Notes: a model not told the origin generated them from the letters alone. 62,860 bases of DNA from Microseira wollei NIES-4236 (GCF_020521235.1 NZ_BLAY01000038.1:1-62860); one strand, 5' to 3'. Positions 24,205 to 33,741 are shown, counted from the first letter of the stretch. Numbers and translations: made by a program.

Positions 24205-25445
24205 AGAGTCCCCTAATAAACTACCCCACCCCATAGGCGGATGGGGTTTTCAGCAGCCCTAGAACATGCTCCTCGACTGAGCAAGCAAGTCCTGAACCTC
24301 CAGGCTGGTTTATAGACAGCCCCATTGCTTCAATATTTTTAGCACCATTCCAATCAGCGTCACCTTTCCATCCACAATGACCACAAGCAAACCTCTTGCC
24401 ACTGCGATACGATTCACCCCGAACCGGGTGGATATGCAAGCACTTGTGGCAAGTTTGGCTAGTGTATGCGGGATTCACCAGAATCAGTTTCACGCTTGCA
24501 CCAATGGCTTTGTATTGGATAAATTGCCGCAACTGATAGAATGCCCAACTGTTAGACCGTCTCCGTTCGGTTTTAGAGCGCGGCAACTGGTTGGTTCGTT
24601 CTCTGATCCCGGTCAAGTCTTCCAGTGCAATTGTTTGGTTATGGTCTTTAGCGTGCTTAACAAGATGCTTGCTGATGACGTGATTGGTATGCTGCTGAAA
24701 TCTCTTTTCTTTGCCCGACAACCGTTGCAAGAGTCCACGCGCCCGACGACGAGTAGACCTTGTGCCTTTCGCGGCTTTTTTCTGAATCGATTCTCTCAAC
24801 TTTGCATGATGGTCACGAATTGCTGTGACCGCTTTTCCACTGAAACTTTCTCCATCGGAGGTAACAGCGATGTCCGTTCTACCCAAGTCCACACCCAACA
24901 CATCCTTAGTTTTTGGCGGTGCTTCTGGATGGGATTCAATCTGAATGTTCAACCGATACTCGCCCTGATGATTCACGACCAGCACAGCACTCTTAGGGTT
25001 TTGCCCTTTCAGCAAACCTCGTTGGTAGTTGCCAACGTGCAGCGCAAACCGTTCTCGCTTACCCATCATCGTCAAGCTAACCGTCCAGTCTTTTTCACGG
25101 AAGCTGAATGTCCGAACATCGTAGGTGACAGAAGTAGGGGCAAATCCTTTAATCACATCACCTTTAGACTTAGCGGTCTTTCGATTAAGAGACACCCGAC
25201 GAATTGCATGGATAGCAAGTTGGGAGGGAAGCCCAAAACGTTCCCGAATGGTCTGATAAATCAAAGACTGCATTGCAATCTCATTGGTCAGCCCTTCAGG
25301 AACTTCCTGATTCACATACTCACAAGCATCAGCGAAAACCTGAAACGTGTTGACCACGTTGGGCAACTGCTCAGGCTTTACTACAATCTTGCAAGATACG
25401 CTCAGGACTTGTTTCATGGCTGACAAAAGTTTCACGTATTGATAT
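24205..25445 (-). mobile_element. IS200/IS605-type element carrying only tnpB
   Basis: An apparently intact tnpB with no tnpA. The right end is a hairpin CCCCATCC...TGGGG-TGGGG followed by TAGTTTA at about 24210-24240 (minus orientation). The tnpB stop codon TAG lies inside this end, so the guide RNA must overlap the last part of the gene. The left end is not resolved; it should lie near 25440 just after a target-adjacent motif. Mobility would need a TnpA supplied from elsewhere. Confidence 0.7.
24221..25417 (-). CDS. tnpB: TnpB RNA-guided nuclease, apparently intact
   Basis: About 398 residues from the ATG at 25417 (MKQVLSVSCKIVVKPEQ, the normal family opening); an earlier in-frame GTG at 25435 is less likely. 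RuvC-I is VLGVDLGRTDIAVTSDG, RuvC-II is TIALEDLTGIRERT and RuvC-III is GDADWNGAKNIEAMG. The zinc ribbon has CHKCLHIHP and FACGHCGWKG. All three acidic residues and four cysteines are present, unlike the tnpB remnants at 2366 and 29530. TnpB uses a guide RNA from the element's right end to cut the empty donor site and so keep the element in place. It is the only candidate functional TnpB in the window. Confidence 0.93.
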   Translation of the reverse strand: MKQVLSVSCKIVVKPEQLPNVVNTFQVFADACEYVNQEVPEGLTNEIAMQSLIYQTIRERFGLPSQLAIHAIRRVSLNRKTAKSKGDVIKGFAPTSVTYDVRTFSFREKDWTVSLTMMGKRERFALHVGNYQRGLLKGQNPKSAVLVVNHQGEYRLNIQIESHPEAPPKTKDVLGVDLGRTDIAVTSDGESFSGKAVTAIRDHHAKLRESIQKKAAKGTRSTRRRARGLLQRLSGKEKRFQQHTNHVISKHLVKHAKDHNQTIALEDLTGIRERTNQLPRSKTERRRSNSWAFYQLRQFIQYKAIGASVKLILVNPAYTSQTCHKCLHIHPVRGESYRSGKRFACGHCGWKGDADWNGAKNIEAMGLSINQPGGSGLACSVEEHVLGLLKTPSAYGVG

Positions 25446-25624
25446 TCTACTCTACAGTAAAGATGCTAGTCAATCCGGAAAGTTTGTTGGCTGTTTCGGT
25501 GGCATCGAACCACACTCAACAGCCAAGGGAGCACCCTCCCCACCGTGTAGACGGATGGGGAAGGATAGCGAAATTAGTTGAGTTTAGACCAGAGGACGAG
25601 CGATCGCCCTCGCCCGCTATGGAA

Positions 25625-25990
25625 CTAAATTTCCCCGCCTGAGTAACTATCCATGTCAGCCGCCTCGGCATCGTGTTTGGCACCTAACAGCCGCAATTGA
25701 TCGACCTTGATAATGGGTGAGGAGCGGTTAGCTCCCGTGGCGCTATCCCTCCAGCGATCCAACTTTAAAGAACCTTGCACCCCAATCAAGCTGCCCTTAC
25801 GGACGTAGTTGGCAGCCACTTCTGCCGTCTTGCCCCACAGTTCCAGATTGAACCAATCAGTCTGCTCGCCATCGCGACTCCAACGGTTAACTGCTAGAGT
25901 CAACCGACACTTAACGCTACCGGACTCGAAATACTTGACATCAGGGTTTTGGCCTACACGGCCTACTAGAGTGACTACATTGATACTCAT
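25625..25990 (-). CDS. ssb: Single-stranded DNA-binding protein
   Basis: 121 residues, the short cyanobacterial form without the long acidic C-terminal tail. It begins MSINVVTLVGRVGQNPDVKY and shows the OB-fold pattern (LTLAVNRWSR, DWFNLELWGKTAEVAANYVR, GVQGSLKLDRW). It ends DSYSGGEI in place of the classical DDDIPF tip, a feature of this subgroup (Ycf41/Slr1034-like). It binds single-stranded DNA in replication and repair. It is divergent from mreB, with a ~190-base shared upstream region. Confidence 0.92.
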   Translation of the reverse strand: MSINVVTLVGRVGQNPDVKYFESGSVKCRLTLAVNRWSRDGEQTDWFNLELWGKTAEVAANYVRKGSLIGVQGSLKLDRWRDSATGANRSSPIIKVDQLRLLGAKHDAEAADMDSYSGGEI

Positions 25991-26183
25991 ACTACCGATT
26001 CAGTACAGCTGTACTCTTTTGTCGTGTATCTACTTTAGCTGAAAAGACGCAGTTAAAGCATTTGGCTGCTATAAGCTAAAGAATTTTCCTGTGGAACTAG
26101 ACGCCGCAAAGAAAACGTAATAGAATCCAGCACGGTTGGGTAGTATGAAAAAGAAGTATTTGACTTGGGGGCAGTAAAATCAC

Positions 26184-27230
26184 GTGGGTATTTTCAATCG
26201 CCTTCCCTCTTTTTCTAGGGACATGGGTATCGACCTCGGTACTGCAAACACGCTAGTTTACGTTTCAGGTAAAGGCATTGTTTTGCAAGAACCTTCTGTA
26301 GTTGCCATTGACAAATATACAAGAGAGCCGATCGCAGTCGGAGAAGAAGCGAAAAACATGCTGGGGCGTTGTCCGGGCAACGTGGCGGCTTTGCGCCCGT
26401 TGCGCGATGGCGTGATTGCCGATTTCGATACGGCCGAAATTATGCTCAAGCACTTTATCCGGCGAGTACACGAAGGCAACGCTTTAGTCTCGCCTCGGAT
26501 TGTGATCGGCATTCCCAGCGGCGTTACCGGCGTGGAACGACGAGCGGTGATGGATGCGGCAATTCAAGCAGGCGCTAGGGATGTGCGGTTAATCGACGAA
26601 CCCGTAGCGGCAGCAATTGGAGCCGGTTTACCCGTAGCAGAACCTACAGGTAACATGATCATCGACATCGGCGGCGGCACCACGGAAGTGGCGGTTTTGA
26701 GCTTGCAGGGGACGGTAATCAGCGAATCGGTGCGAATTGCTGGCGATGAACTGAACGACTCGATTATGCAATACATGAAGAAAGTTCACAATCTCGTGAT
26801 TGGGGAACGAACCGCTGAAGAAATCAAGATTCAGATTGGCTCGGCTTATCCCACCGATGCCGATGAAGATACAATCATGGAAGTTCGAGGCTTGCACCTG
26901 CTTTCTGGTTTACCGCGAACCGTGACGATTAAAGGACCAGAAATTCGCGAAAGCATGTCGGAACCTCTGTCGATTATTGTTGACGCAGTCAAGCGCACTC
27001 TGGAACGGACTCCCCCCGAACTGGCGGCGGATATTATTGACCGGGGAATTATGCTAGCAGGAGGCGGTGCCCTACTCAAAGGTCTGGATACTCTAATTAG
27101 CCATGAAACCGGCATTGTGGTACACGTAGCAGCAGATCCGCTCAGCTGCGTTGTCTTGGGAACGGGTCGGGTGTTAGAAAATATCAAACAGCTCGATCGG
27201 GTATTTAGTGGCTACTCTCGCCCGATGTAA
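26184..27230 (+). CDS. mreB: Rod-shape-determining actin homologue MreB
   Basis: 348 residues from the GTG at 26184. Actin-fold signatures: MGIDLGTANTLVYVSGKGIV (phosphate 1), IDIGGGTTEVAVLSL (phosphate 2), LIDEPVAAAIGAGLPV and GIMLAGGGALLKGLD (adenosine site). MreB filaments guide lateral cell-wall synthesis under the inner membrane. mreC and mreD follow on the same strand after an unusually long 500-base gap containing a strong hairpin. Confidence 0.98.
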   Translation: MGIFNRLPSFSRDMGIDLGTANTLVYVSGKGIVLQEPSVVAIDKYTREPIAVGEEAKNMLGRCPGNVAALRPLRDGVIADFDTAEIMLKHFIRRVHEGNALVSPRIVIGIPSGVTGVERRAVMDAAIQAGARDVRLIDEPVAAAIGAGLPVAEPTGNMIIDIGGGTTEVAVLSLQGTVISESVRIAGDELNDSIMQYMKKVHNLVIGERTAEEIKIQIGSAYPTDADEDTIMEVRGLHLLSGLPRTVTIKGPEIRESMSEPLSIIVDAVKRTLERTPPELAADIIDRGIMLAGGGALLKGLDTLISHETGIVVHVAADPLSCVVLGTGRVLENIKQLDRVFSGYSRPM

Positions 27231-27733
27231 TTGTTTTGAGAAAGGCGTTTGGCATCAAAAACCAAATGGCAAATTTTAACGTCTTTGCTCGCTCTGTTAA
27301 TTTTTAGTGTGGCAACCCCCAACTTGGGTAATGGGGATTGAATCGACGGCACGCCAAATAAAGCCAAGCCAACTAGCATTCCATTGATGTAGTTAAAACT
27401 AAGACGGGATAGCAATTTGACAAAATAATTGATAATTTTGTGTCTCCAGGATGACCCTAGAGCGTTGGGTTTGTACGCGCTCGCTGTGAATTTTTCACAG
27501 CGAGCGCCAGCGCTGGCGAGGGTCCCTAACAACCCAGCTTTTGGGGTGTAACAGGGGCAAAAACCAGCTCTGGCGTCAACGGTTAAAATAAAGGGGCGGT
27601 TGCGCGTGTAGCCAAGCGGGGCGGCTTGCCTCTCCCTTAGCGCGGCAGAGCAAGCGCAAAAATTTACTCAAGGCTAGCGGATTCCTCTGTCAAAATAAAA
27701 ACAGAACTCAAAAGTTAAAACTGGCAACGCTCT
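27231..27733. other. Gap between mreB and mreC
   Basis: No gene recognised; a 106-codon minus-strand frame here has no familiar content and covers the hairpin at 27478-27506. The gap is long for the mreBCD operon and may contain a separate mreC promoter or an inserted palindromic repeat. Confidence 0.5.
27478..27506. repeat. Perfect 13-bp palindrome with 3-base loop
   Basis: CGCTCGCTGTGAA (27478-27490) and TTCACAGCGAGCG (27494-27506) flank TTT. It is followed by a second palindrome CCAGCGCTGG. It may terminate or attenuate transcription between mreB and mreC. The design is like the 1895-1931 palindrome. Confidence 0.75.
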
Positions 27734-28483
27734 ATGTACACGCTACGTCGCTGGTGGGATCGCCATTGGTCACAAGTAATGCTGGTGAGTTTGATCGTCA
27801 GTGCTGCCTGGTTGGCAAAAGCTACCCAAGGAGCAGCTCTATTTGAGCTTTACCAGTTGGTAACCCGTCCTTTCCAATCCGATACAACTAAACAAGAGCT
27901 GTTAACCGATGCTCGCGTGTTGGAATTGCAGGCGCGGTTGGGGGAACTAGAGAGCCAAAATCAAAAACTAAAACAACAATTGGCATTTCAATCCCAGCAA
28001 AAAGGCAAAGGAATTGCGGCTCCCATTATCGGACGGAGTGCAGATCATTGGTGGCAGCAAGTAACTTTGGGTCGGGGTTCCCAAGCTGGGATAAAAACTG
28101 ACTACGTTGTAACGGCTCCTGGCGGTTTGGTCGGTCGGGTGACGAGCGTTACTCCCCATACAAGTCGCGTTTTGTTAATCAGCGATCCAAGCAGTAGAGT
28201 AGGCGTGATGATAGGTCGCAGTCGCTACATGGGAATTATGCGGGGTCGCTCGAATAATAAAGCGGTGATGCAGTTCTTTGAAAAAACTCCAGATGTCCGC
28301 AAGGGCGATTTCGCGATCACTTCATCTATTAGCCATTTGTTTCCGTCAGGCTTGCCGGTAGGGCAGGTAGAATCAGTAGATTTGAGCAAAAATCCGGCGC
28401 CAGAGGCGTCAATCAAACTGTCGGCTCCGATGAATAATTTAGAGTGGGTTGTGGTGTACCCCACCCATACCAACCCTGAATAA
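27734..28483 (+). CDS. mreC: Cell-shape protein MreC
   Basis: 249 residues. N-terminal membrane anchor about 14-35 (VMLVSLIVSAAWLAKA), a coiled coil about 58-88 (ARVLELQARLGELESQNQKL), then the MreC beta domains with IAAPIIGRSADHWWQQVTLG, GRVTSVTPHTSRVLLISDPS and LVGQVESVDLS-like strands near the end. It bridges MreB to the periplasmic cell-wall synthases. Normal length for cyanobacteria; mreD follows 72 bases later. Confidence 0.95.
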   Translation: MYTLRRWWDRHWSQVMLVSLIVSAAWLAKATQGAALFELYQLVTRPFQSDTTKQELLTDARVLELQARLGELESQNQKLKQQLAFQSQQKGKGIAAPIIGRSADHWWQQVTLGRGSQAGIKTDYVVTAPGGLVGRVTSVTPHTSRVLLISDPSSRVGVMIGRSRYMGIMRGRSNNKAVMQFFEKTPDVRKGDFAITSSISHLFPSGLPVGQVESVDLSKNPAPEASIKLSAPMNNLEWVVVYPTHTNPE

Positions 28484-28555
28484 CGAATGGATTATAGATT
28501 TGAAATTAAATTGGAAATCTAAAATCTCAAATCTCAAATTAGGAGACTTTAACCC

Positions 28556-29113
28556 TTGCTTGACATCGCAAATTGGCAGACCTACCGGCAGCAAATTGGC
28601 AATTGGGTGGTAACGATTGGCACCATTATCATTTGTGCGACGCTGTTGCCAGCCCGGTTACCGGGAATGGAACTGTTGGGTCTTGGTCCCAACTGGCTAT
28701 TGATTTGGGTGGTGGCTTGGAGCGTCAAGCGAACGACGCTACAAGGAGCGCTCGCAGGTTTGGCGGTCGGTTTAATTCAAGACGGCATGACGGCTCCCTA
28801 TCCCAGCCACGCGATCGCTTTAGCCTGCGTGGGAATTCTCACCGCCCGGATCAAAAAGCAACGGTATATCCAAGAAGATTTTATTTCCGTAGCGTTGATT
28901 GTATTTGGCATGGCGGTGGTGGCAGAGACAGTGATGGCAATTCAGTTTGGCATCTTTTGCGATCGCAAGTTAGCAGAAATTTGGACTGACCACCAACGCA
29001 TCGCCCTCGCGTCTGCTATCCTCAGCAGTCTCTGGGCGCCGGTAGTGTACTATCCGCTTAATCTTTGGTGGAGACGGTTGACCTCTCCCGGATTGAATCC
29101 GGGAGATGCTTAA
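28556..29113 (+). CDS. mreD: Cell-shape membrane protein MreD
   Basis: 185 residues from the TTG at 28556, chosen because AGGAGACTTTAACCC precedes it directly. About five hydrophobic helices (VVTIGTIIICATLLPARLPG, LLIWVVAWSVKRTTLQGALA, HAIALACVGILTARI and others) match the MreD fold. It is the membrane partner of MreC. The operon ends here; the following 1.9 kb is IS debris. Confidence 0.88.
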   Translation: MLDIANWQTYRQQIGNWVVTIGTIIICATLLPARLPGMELLGLGPNWLLIWVVAWSVKRTTLQGALAGLAVGLIQDGMTAPYPSHAIALACVGILTARIKKQRYIQEDFISVALIVFGMAVVAETVMAIQFGIFCDRKLAEIWTDHQRIALASAILSSLWAPVVYYPLNLWWRRLTSPGLNPGDA

Positions 29114-29530
29114 GAGATGTTCACCCTTACTGGCTGAGCCAAACAGCCCCTACTCACTCCGGTAAAACCATCGTGGCTACTTTTCTTCCCAATATTGGCC
29201 GCCCCATTACCAAAAACTAGGTTGAAAGCCCCTCGCCTCTCTCGGGGATGAAAACCAGAGGCTGGAAATATCGGTGCCAGTCGATAGTATATTAAAGTTT
29301 AATACAAAAAGAAGTTTTAGACAATAACAAATGGTATTATTTAGTTTATTAAAGTCGGTGATTTATTGGGACGGTTGCCAACAGGAATTAATCCAAAAGA
29401 ACCAGGAAGTAAAACCTATACTGGAATAGCTGTGTAGCGAAGTTAACGCTCTAATAAATTGCGGTACATACTACGATCGCCAGATATATTTCAAAACGGG
29501 AAGGATTCTGGCGGGCTTTCCCAGGAGGCG
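29114..29530. other. Gap after mreD, no gene recognised
   Basis: AT-rich sequence with no convincing frame. It may include the lost left end of the decayed TnpB element that follows. Confidence 0.5.
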
Positions 29531-29539
29531 CAGCATTGT

Positions 29540-30675
29540 GCAACGAGATGAAAACCAACATCGATCGCAATGGGGTTTATTCTCAAGTCGCTAGGGCAAG
29601 CGCTCAGCGGTATTGCCGCATCATTCAAATCATTTCAGGAGTTAATCAATTCCTACAAAAAGGGCTTGCTTAGAAAACAAACCTCGCCCGCCCAAATACC
29701 GCAAGTCCAATGGAATGGCAGTTGCTACTTATCCGAAACAGGCACTGAAATTAGTAGAAGGCTTTCGTGCGCTTCCCGATGGGGCAACTCTGCAAAACTT
29801 GGTTTGGAGTAAATGCCTTCTGGTTAAAGATGCCGTCTAATTTACGCTTTGAAGATATTAAACAAGTCCGCATCCTGCCCCGCAATCGATGTTTTTATGC
29901 AGAGTGGGTCTACCTGCAAAAAACTGCATCGGTTGAATTAGATTCATCGCGGGCGCTGGGCAGCGATACTGGATTGGTAAATTGGTTGACATGGGTCAGC
30001 AACATCAATACCTCTTTCATGATTGATGGAAGGCATATCAAATCAATCAACCAATGGTTTAATAAGTCGGTCGCTACAATCTTGGAAGGTAAGCCGCAAG
30101 GATTCTGGTCTTTGCGACTTGCTAAACTAACAGAAAAACGTCACCGACACATGGGAGATGCCATTAATAAAGCAGCGAGGATCGTTGTCAAACACTGGCT
30201 TGAACATAAGATTGGGGGCATTGTATTTGGATGGAATCAGGGCATTAAAAAAGAAATAAACATTGGCAAGCGCAACAATCAATCTTTTGTGCAAATCCCA
30301 ACAGCAAAACTGACTAGCCGGATTGCTCAACTGTGCGAACAATACGGCATACAGTTTGTTGAAACAGAAGAAGCCAATACATCTAATATCGTGTCCGGTT
30401 GCATCGGTTGCGTTTGGAGAGCTGGGGGAGCAAAGGGGATGGGGGAGCTGGGGGAGAAAAAACGCTTTTTCGCACAATCAACTATACACAACTGATACCA
30501 CCGGACATGATATAAGGCATCGTTTTTAGACGGCGATACAGTCACCAAATATGGTGAAAAACCCTCTAACTGGAAGTTGGAGGGTTCGCGAGTTAAACGC
30601 GGTTTATTTCGGACTGAGTTGACACTCGCCGCTATAAATAGACGGCGATTCTTTCCTGGCATAAATCTATGGGTA
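29540..30675 (+). pseudogene. tnpB: TnpB (IS200/IS605 type), decayed and MITE-interrupted
   Basis: Fragments in order and in several frames. An N-terminal piece starts near 29545 (NEMKTNIDRNGVYSQVARAS). Then comes VATYPKQALKLVEGF at about 29715, and a C-terminal half at 29830-30385 with a damaged RuvC-I (ALGSDTGLVNWLT; the usual form is GIDTGL). AARIVVKHWLEHKIGGIVFGW follows, where the catalytic Glu is not seen, and then AQLCEQYGIQFVETEEANTS. A MITE-like insert at 30386-30512 breaks the frame; past it the protein continues as KASFLDGDTVTKYGEKPSNW...VKRGLFRT. The final DxNxAxNI motif is missing. Several stops and shifts make this a dead gene. Confidence 0.85.
30386..30512. mobile_element. MITE-like insertion inside the TnpB pseudogene
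   Basis: The terminal repeats ATATCGTGTCCGGT (30386-30399) and ACCGGACATGATAT (30500-30513) match with one mismatch, and TA flanks both sides. Removing the insert plus one TA restores TCT-AAG-GCA-TCG and the TnpB frame exactly, so this is a true insertion into pre-existing sequence. TA targeting suggests mobilisation by an IS630/Tc1-type transposase. Confidence 0.8.
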
Positions 30676-30954
30676 ACCTGAACCAAAGTACCGAGCAACC
30701 GAATATTCTAGACCAGCACTGCGCGGAAGAATTGCGCCTACTCTCTCCGATGCCAGCATGATTGAGGCTACTTTGGAAAAGTTGTTTGATTCACTCGCTT
30801 TCAAGTTTTTGCTTGTAGGGGCTAGAACTAGAGTATTTATTGATACCAGTTTAACCATTTCGGTTAAACTTCTTTTAACTACAGCGTCCCGAAGAGAGGG
30901 AATTTCACCCGCGTTTAAAGGTCAAAGTGTCTGTGGTAATTATAGCATGTTTTA
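30676..30954. other. Gap between TnpB remnant and the ribD-proximal IS end
   Basis: No gene recognised. Short frames on both strands have no familiar content. It may be the older upstream region of ribD or part of another lost element. Confidence 0.4.
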
Positions 30955-31029
30955 GGCATTTAAAAATGCCGCGTCGATGTTCCTCCACCACTTAAAAGAT
31001 GGTGGTTTCCTATCTCCCGTGAGGTTTTA
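30955..31029 (+). repeat. IS right-end structure abutting ribD
   Basis: GGCATTTAAAAATGCC (30955-30970), then CCACCACTTAAAAGATGGTGG (30985-31005), then CTCCCGTGAGGTTTTAG. This is the same design as the end of the IscB element (18941-19012), with changes on both sides of each stem that keep the pairing. The ribD ATG follows immediately. Confidence 0.75.
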
Positions 31030-31030
31030 G

Positions 31031-32155
31031 ATGATGAACAGCCAAGAATTTGACCGCGCCATGATGTGCCGATGTCTGGAACTTGCCCGCAAGGCTTTGG
31101 GACGAACTGCTCCCAATCCCCTCGTCGGCGCTGTAATTGTCAAAGACGGACAGATTGTAGGGGAAGGATACCATCCAGCGGCTGGACAACCCCATGCGGA
31201 AGTGTTTGCGCTGCGGGAGGCAGGAGAAAAGGCAAGGGGGGCGACGATTTACGTCAGCTTGGAACCTTGCAATCACTACGGGCGCACCCCTCCCTGTTCG
31301 GAAGCCTTAGTTGCAGCTGGTGTGGCGAAGGTGGTGGTGGGGATGGTCGATCCGAACCCCCTGGTGGGTGGCGGCGGTATTGCCCGCTTGCGCGCAGCGG
31401 GAATTGAGGTGGTAGTAGGTGTGGAAGAAGAAGCTTGCCAAAAGCTGAATGAAGCATTTGTCCATCGCATTTTATACCGGCGTCCGTTTGGGATTTTGAA
31501 ATACGCCATGACGGTGGATGGTAAAATCGCTGCGACGGGAGGACACAGCGCTTGGATCACGTCCCTAGACGCCCGCAGCGAGGTGCATCAACTCCGCGCC
31601 AGTTGCGATGCGATTGTCATCGGTGGTAATACGCTGCGCCTGGATAATCCCCATTTAACCAGCCATCAGACCGAAGCTCACAATCCCCTGCGCGTGGTGA
31701 TGAGTCGCACCCTGGACTTACCAGAAACAGCTTTCCTTTGGGAGACGACAGAAGCGCCTACGTTAGTGTTAACTGAGAAAGGGGCAAATCCAAAATTTCA
31801 GGAGTATCTGAGCAAACGGGGCGTGATGGTGGAAGAACTGGTGTCTTTGACTCCAGAGCGGGCAATGGCTTACTTTTATGACAAAGGTTTCCTCTCGGTG
31901 CTGTGGGAATGCGGCGGTATATTGGCTGCTAGCGCGATCGCTCAGGGTGCGGTACAAAAAATCCTCGCGTTTATTGCCCCCAAAATCGTTGGCGGGAAAA
32001 TAGCACCTACACCCGTCGGAGATTTGGGCTTTACAACTATGACCGAGGCGCTGACTTTAGAACGAGTCACTTGGCGCGTCATCGGTACAGATTGCCTGAT
32101 GGAAGGTTATTTGCCCACACCACCGTCGGATCTATGCCAAAAAAACCCGGGTTAA
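31031..32155 (+). CDS. ribD: Riboflavin biosynthesis deaminase/reductase
   Basis: 374 residues from the ATG at 31031 (a second ATG follows at once); GTGAGG upstream can serve as ribosome site. The N-terminal deaminase has the zinc motif HAEVFALREAG and PCNHYGRTPPC. The C-terminal reductase starts near 150 (PFGILKYAMTVDGKIAATGG) and has VIGGNTLRLDNPHLT and LWECGGILAASAIAQGAV. It carries out steps 2 and 3 of riboflavin synthesis from GTP. No FMN riboswitch is evident; the upstream region is an IS end. Confidence 0.97.
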   Translation: MMNSQEFDRAMMCRCLELARKALGRTAPNPLVGAVIVKDGQIVGEGYHPAAGQPHAEVFALREAGEKARGATIYVSLEPCNHYGRTPPCSEALVAAGVAKVVVGMVDPNPLVGGGGIARLRAAGIEVVVGVEEEACQKLNEAFVHRILYRRPFGILKYAMTVDGKIAATGGHSAWITSLDARSEVHQLRASCDAIVIGGNTLRLDNPHLTSHQTEAHNPLRVVMSRTLDLPETAFLWETTEAPTLVLTEKGANPKFQEYLSKRGVMVEELVSLTPERAMAYFYDKGFLSVLWECGGILAASAIAQGAVQKILAFIAPKIVGGKIAPTPVGDLGFTTMTEALTLERVTWRVIGTDCLMEGYLPTPPSDLCQKNPG

Positions 32156-32227
32156 TACTGCTACCAAATTATCCCGGACGGGAGTATATATCCAGAGAGG
32201 AAGTGAAATAGACTATCTACAGTACTT

Positions 32228-32839
32228 ATGCTGCAATTTACCATTTTGAGCCTTTTGGTCGGTAGTCTCGGCTTTCAGGCTTCGTTAATAGGTGGATGGA
32301 TGCGCTGGCGGACGATCGCGATCGCTCAAGAAGAGGAAGAGGAGGAAGAAATCTTGACTCGTTATGATTTTAGAGCTGACATCGACACGGCTGTAAATGG
32401 GCAAACAAACGGATCGCCTCAATCGGGAGCGCGGGATTTACGCCTGCTGGGCTGGGAGTTTAAAATTGTGCGTGCCAATCGCGACTTGTTTCGCAATCAA
32501 GCGATTTTACAGCGTTTGTGCGAAGAAGAGGCGGAGGCTGGCTGGGTTTTATTGGAAAAACTCGATGACCGACGGGTGCGATTTAAACGCCCCGTGGCGC
32601 TGCGGGATTTAATTAAACCAGAACGCCTGTCTTTCGACCCCTATCGGTGTCACTATGGCCCTGGGATGAGTCCTCTAGCTGTGTTGTTGGCGATCGCTGC
32701 TATAAGCGCTTTTATTCTCCCCGCCTATTTGGGCTATGCTTTGGTATCAGCGACTAAAGGCTATTCACCTAGAGGTTTGCCGCCCCAGTCGAGCCAAAAT
32801 TCAGAAAAAGCAATACCACTACCATCGCCAGTTGATTAG
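32228..32839 (+). CDS. Hypothetical cyanobacterial membrane protein
   Basis: 203 residues. N-terminal hydrophobic segment (about 1-25), an acidic run EEEEEEEILTRYDFRADI, then a soluble domain (DLRLLGWEFKIVRANRDLF, EEEAEAGWVLLEKLDDRRVR). A second hydrophobic helix sits at about 148-172 (MSPLAVLLAIAAISAFILPA). The central part reads like the conserved domain of a cyanobacterial family without known function. It follows ribD by 73 bases and could be cotranscribed. Confidence 0.7.
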   Translation: MLQFTILSLLVGSLGFQASLIGGWMRWRTIAIAQEEEEEEEILTRYDFRADIDTAVNGQTNGSPQSGARDLRLLGWEFKIVRANRDLFRNQAILQRLCEEEAEAGWVLLEKLDDRRVRFKRPVALRDLIKPERLSFDPYRCHYGPGMSPLAVLLAIAAISAFILPAYLGYALVSATKGYSPRGLPPQSSQNSEKAIPLPSPVD

Positions 32840-32842
32840 TTA

Positions 32843-32992
32843 TGAGGTAATGGGTAATAGGTAATAGGTAATAGGTAATGGGTAATAGGTAATGGGTAAA
32901 AGAAAGACCAATTAGCAATCCCCAATTAGCAATTAGCAATTAGCAATTAGCAATTAGCAATTACCAATCACCAATCACCAATTACCAATTAC
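32843..32992. repeat. Heptamer tandem repeats between converging genes
   Basis: About eight AATAGGT/AATGGGT units (32848-32898) are followed after a short spacer by about ten AATTAGC/AATTACC units (32917-32992). They fill almost the entire space between the hypothetical gene and bgtA. Confidence 0.9.
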
Positions 32993-33741
32993 TACAATAT
33001 TTGCGACAAAAACTTGCGAGTCCGTTCTTCTTTGGGACGCTGGAAAAATGCTTCTGGTGTCCCCTCTTCTACGATTATGCCGCTATCCATCAAAATAACT
33101 CGGTCGGCGACTTCGCGGGCGAATCCGACTTCGTGGGTGACTACGACCATTGTCATGCCGGAATTGGCGAGACTCCGCATTACGTCGAGGACTTCCCGTA
33201 CCATTTCTGGGTCTAATGCGGATGTAGGTTCGTCGAATAGCATAATTTTAGGTTGCATGGCGAGGGCGCGGGCGATCGCTACCCGTTGCTGTTGTCCTCC
33301 AGATAATTGTCCCGGATACTTGCGCGCCTGTTCTAATATTCCCACCCTCTCTAATAGCTGCATTGCACTTTCTTCTGCTTCCGCTTTCGACCTCTTTCGT
33401 ACCCAGATGGGCGCTAAGGTAATATTTTGCAGCACGGTGAGGTGGGGGAATAAATTAAACTGCTGAAATACCATCCCCACTTCGCGCCGAATTGTTTCAA
33501 TGTTACGCAAATCGTGACTGAGGGTAATGCCGTCGATTTCAATTTTGCCTTTTTGGTATTCTTCTAAAGCGTTGAAGGTGCGGATAAAGGTAGATTTACC
33601 CGAACCGGATGGCCCCATTATTACTACGACTTCTCCCCGATTGACTGAAAGGCTAGCACCTTTTAGCACGTGGAATTTACCGTACCACTTGTGGACATCT
33701 TGGGCGACGATGATGGATGGAGATTCTGCTTTTGATATCAT
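32992..33741 (-). CDS. bgtA: Polar/basic amino-acid ABC transporter ATPase (BgtA-like)
   Basis: 249 residues. Walker [14 protein letters not shown]-loop [14 protein letters not shown], signature [16 protein letters not shown], Walker [17 protein letters not shown], and switch His in VVTHEVGFA. This is the GlnQ/AapP/BztD class. In Anabaena the order natF-natG-natH-bgtA is known (N-II system); here the same order is kept, but 4.4 kb with McrB, McrC and DUF4058 genes separates bgtA from natH. Confidence 0.93.
   Translation of the reverse strand: MISKAESPSIIVAQDVHKWYGKFHVLKGASLSVNRGEVVVIMGPSGSGKSTFIRTFNALEEYQKGKIEIDGITLSHDLRNIETIRREVGMVFQQFNLFPHLTVLQNITLAPIWVRKRSKAEAEESAMQLLERVGILEQARKYPGQLSGGQQQRVAIARALAMQPKIMLFDEPTSALDPEMVREVLDVMRSLANSGMTMVVVTHEVGFAREVADRVILMDSGIIVEEGTPEAFFQRPKEERTRKFLSQIL

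Noticed and set aside
24377-25423. 348-codon plus-strand open frame opposite tnpB
   Set aside because: Exact antisense shadow of the intact TnpB; its translation has no domain-like pattern.
27212-27532. 106-codon minus-strand frame between mreB and mreC
   Set aside because: It overlaps the mreB end and reads through a perfect palindrome; no recognisable content.
27600-27670. A tRNA-like string (TAGCCAAGCGGGGCGGCTTGCC) before mreC
   Set aside because: No cloverleaf, no GTTCRA T-arm and no acceptor pairing could be found.
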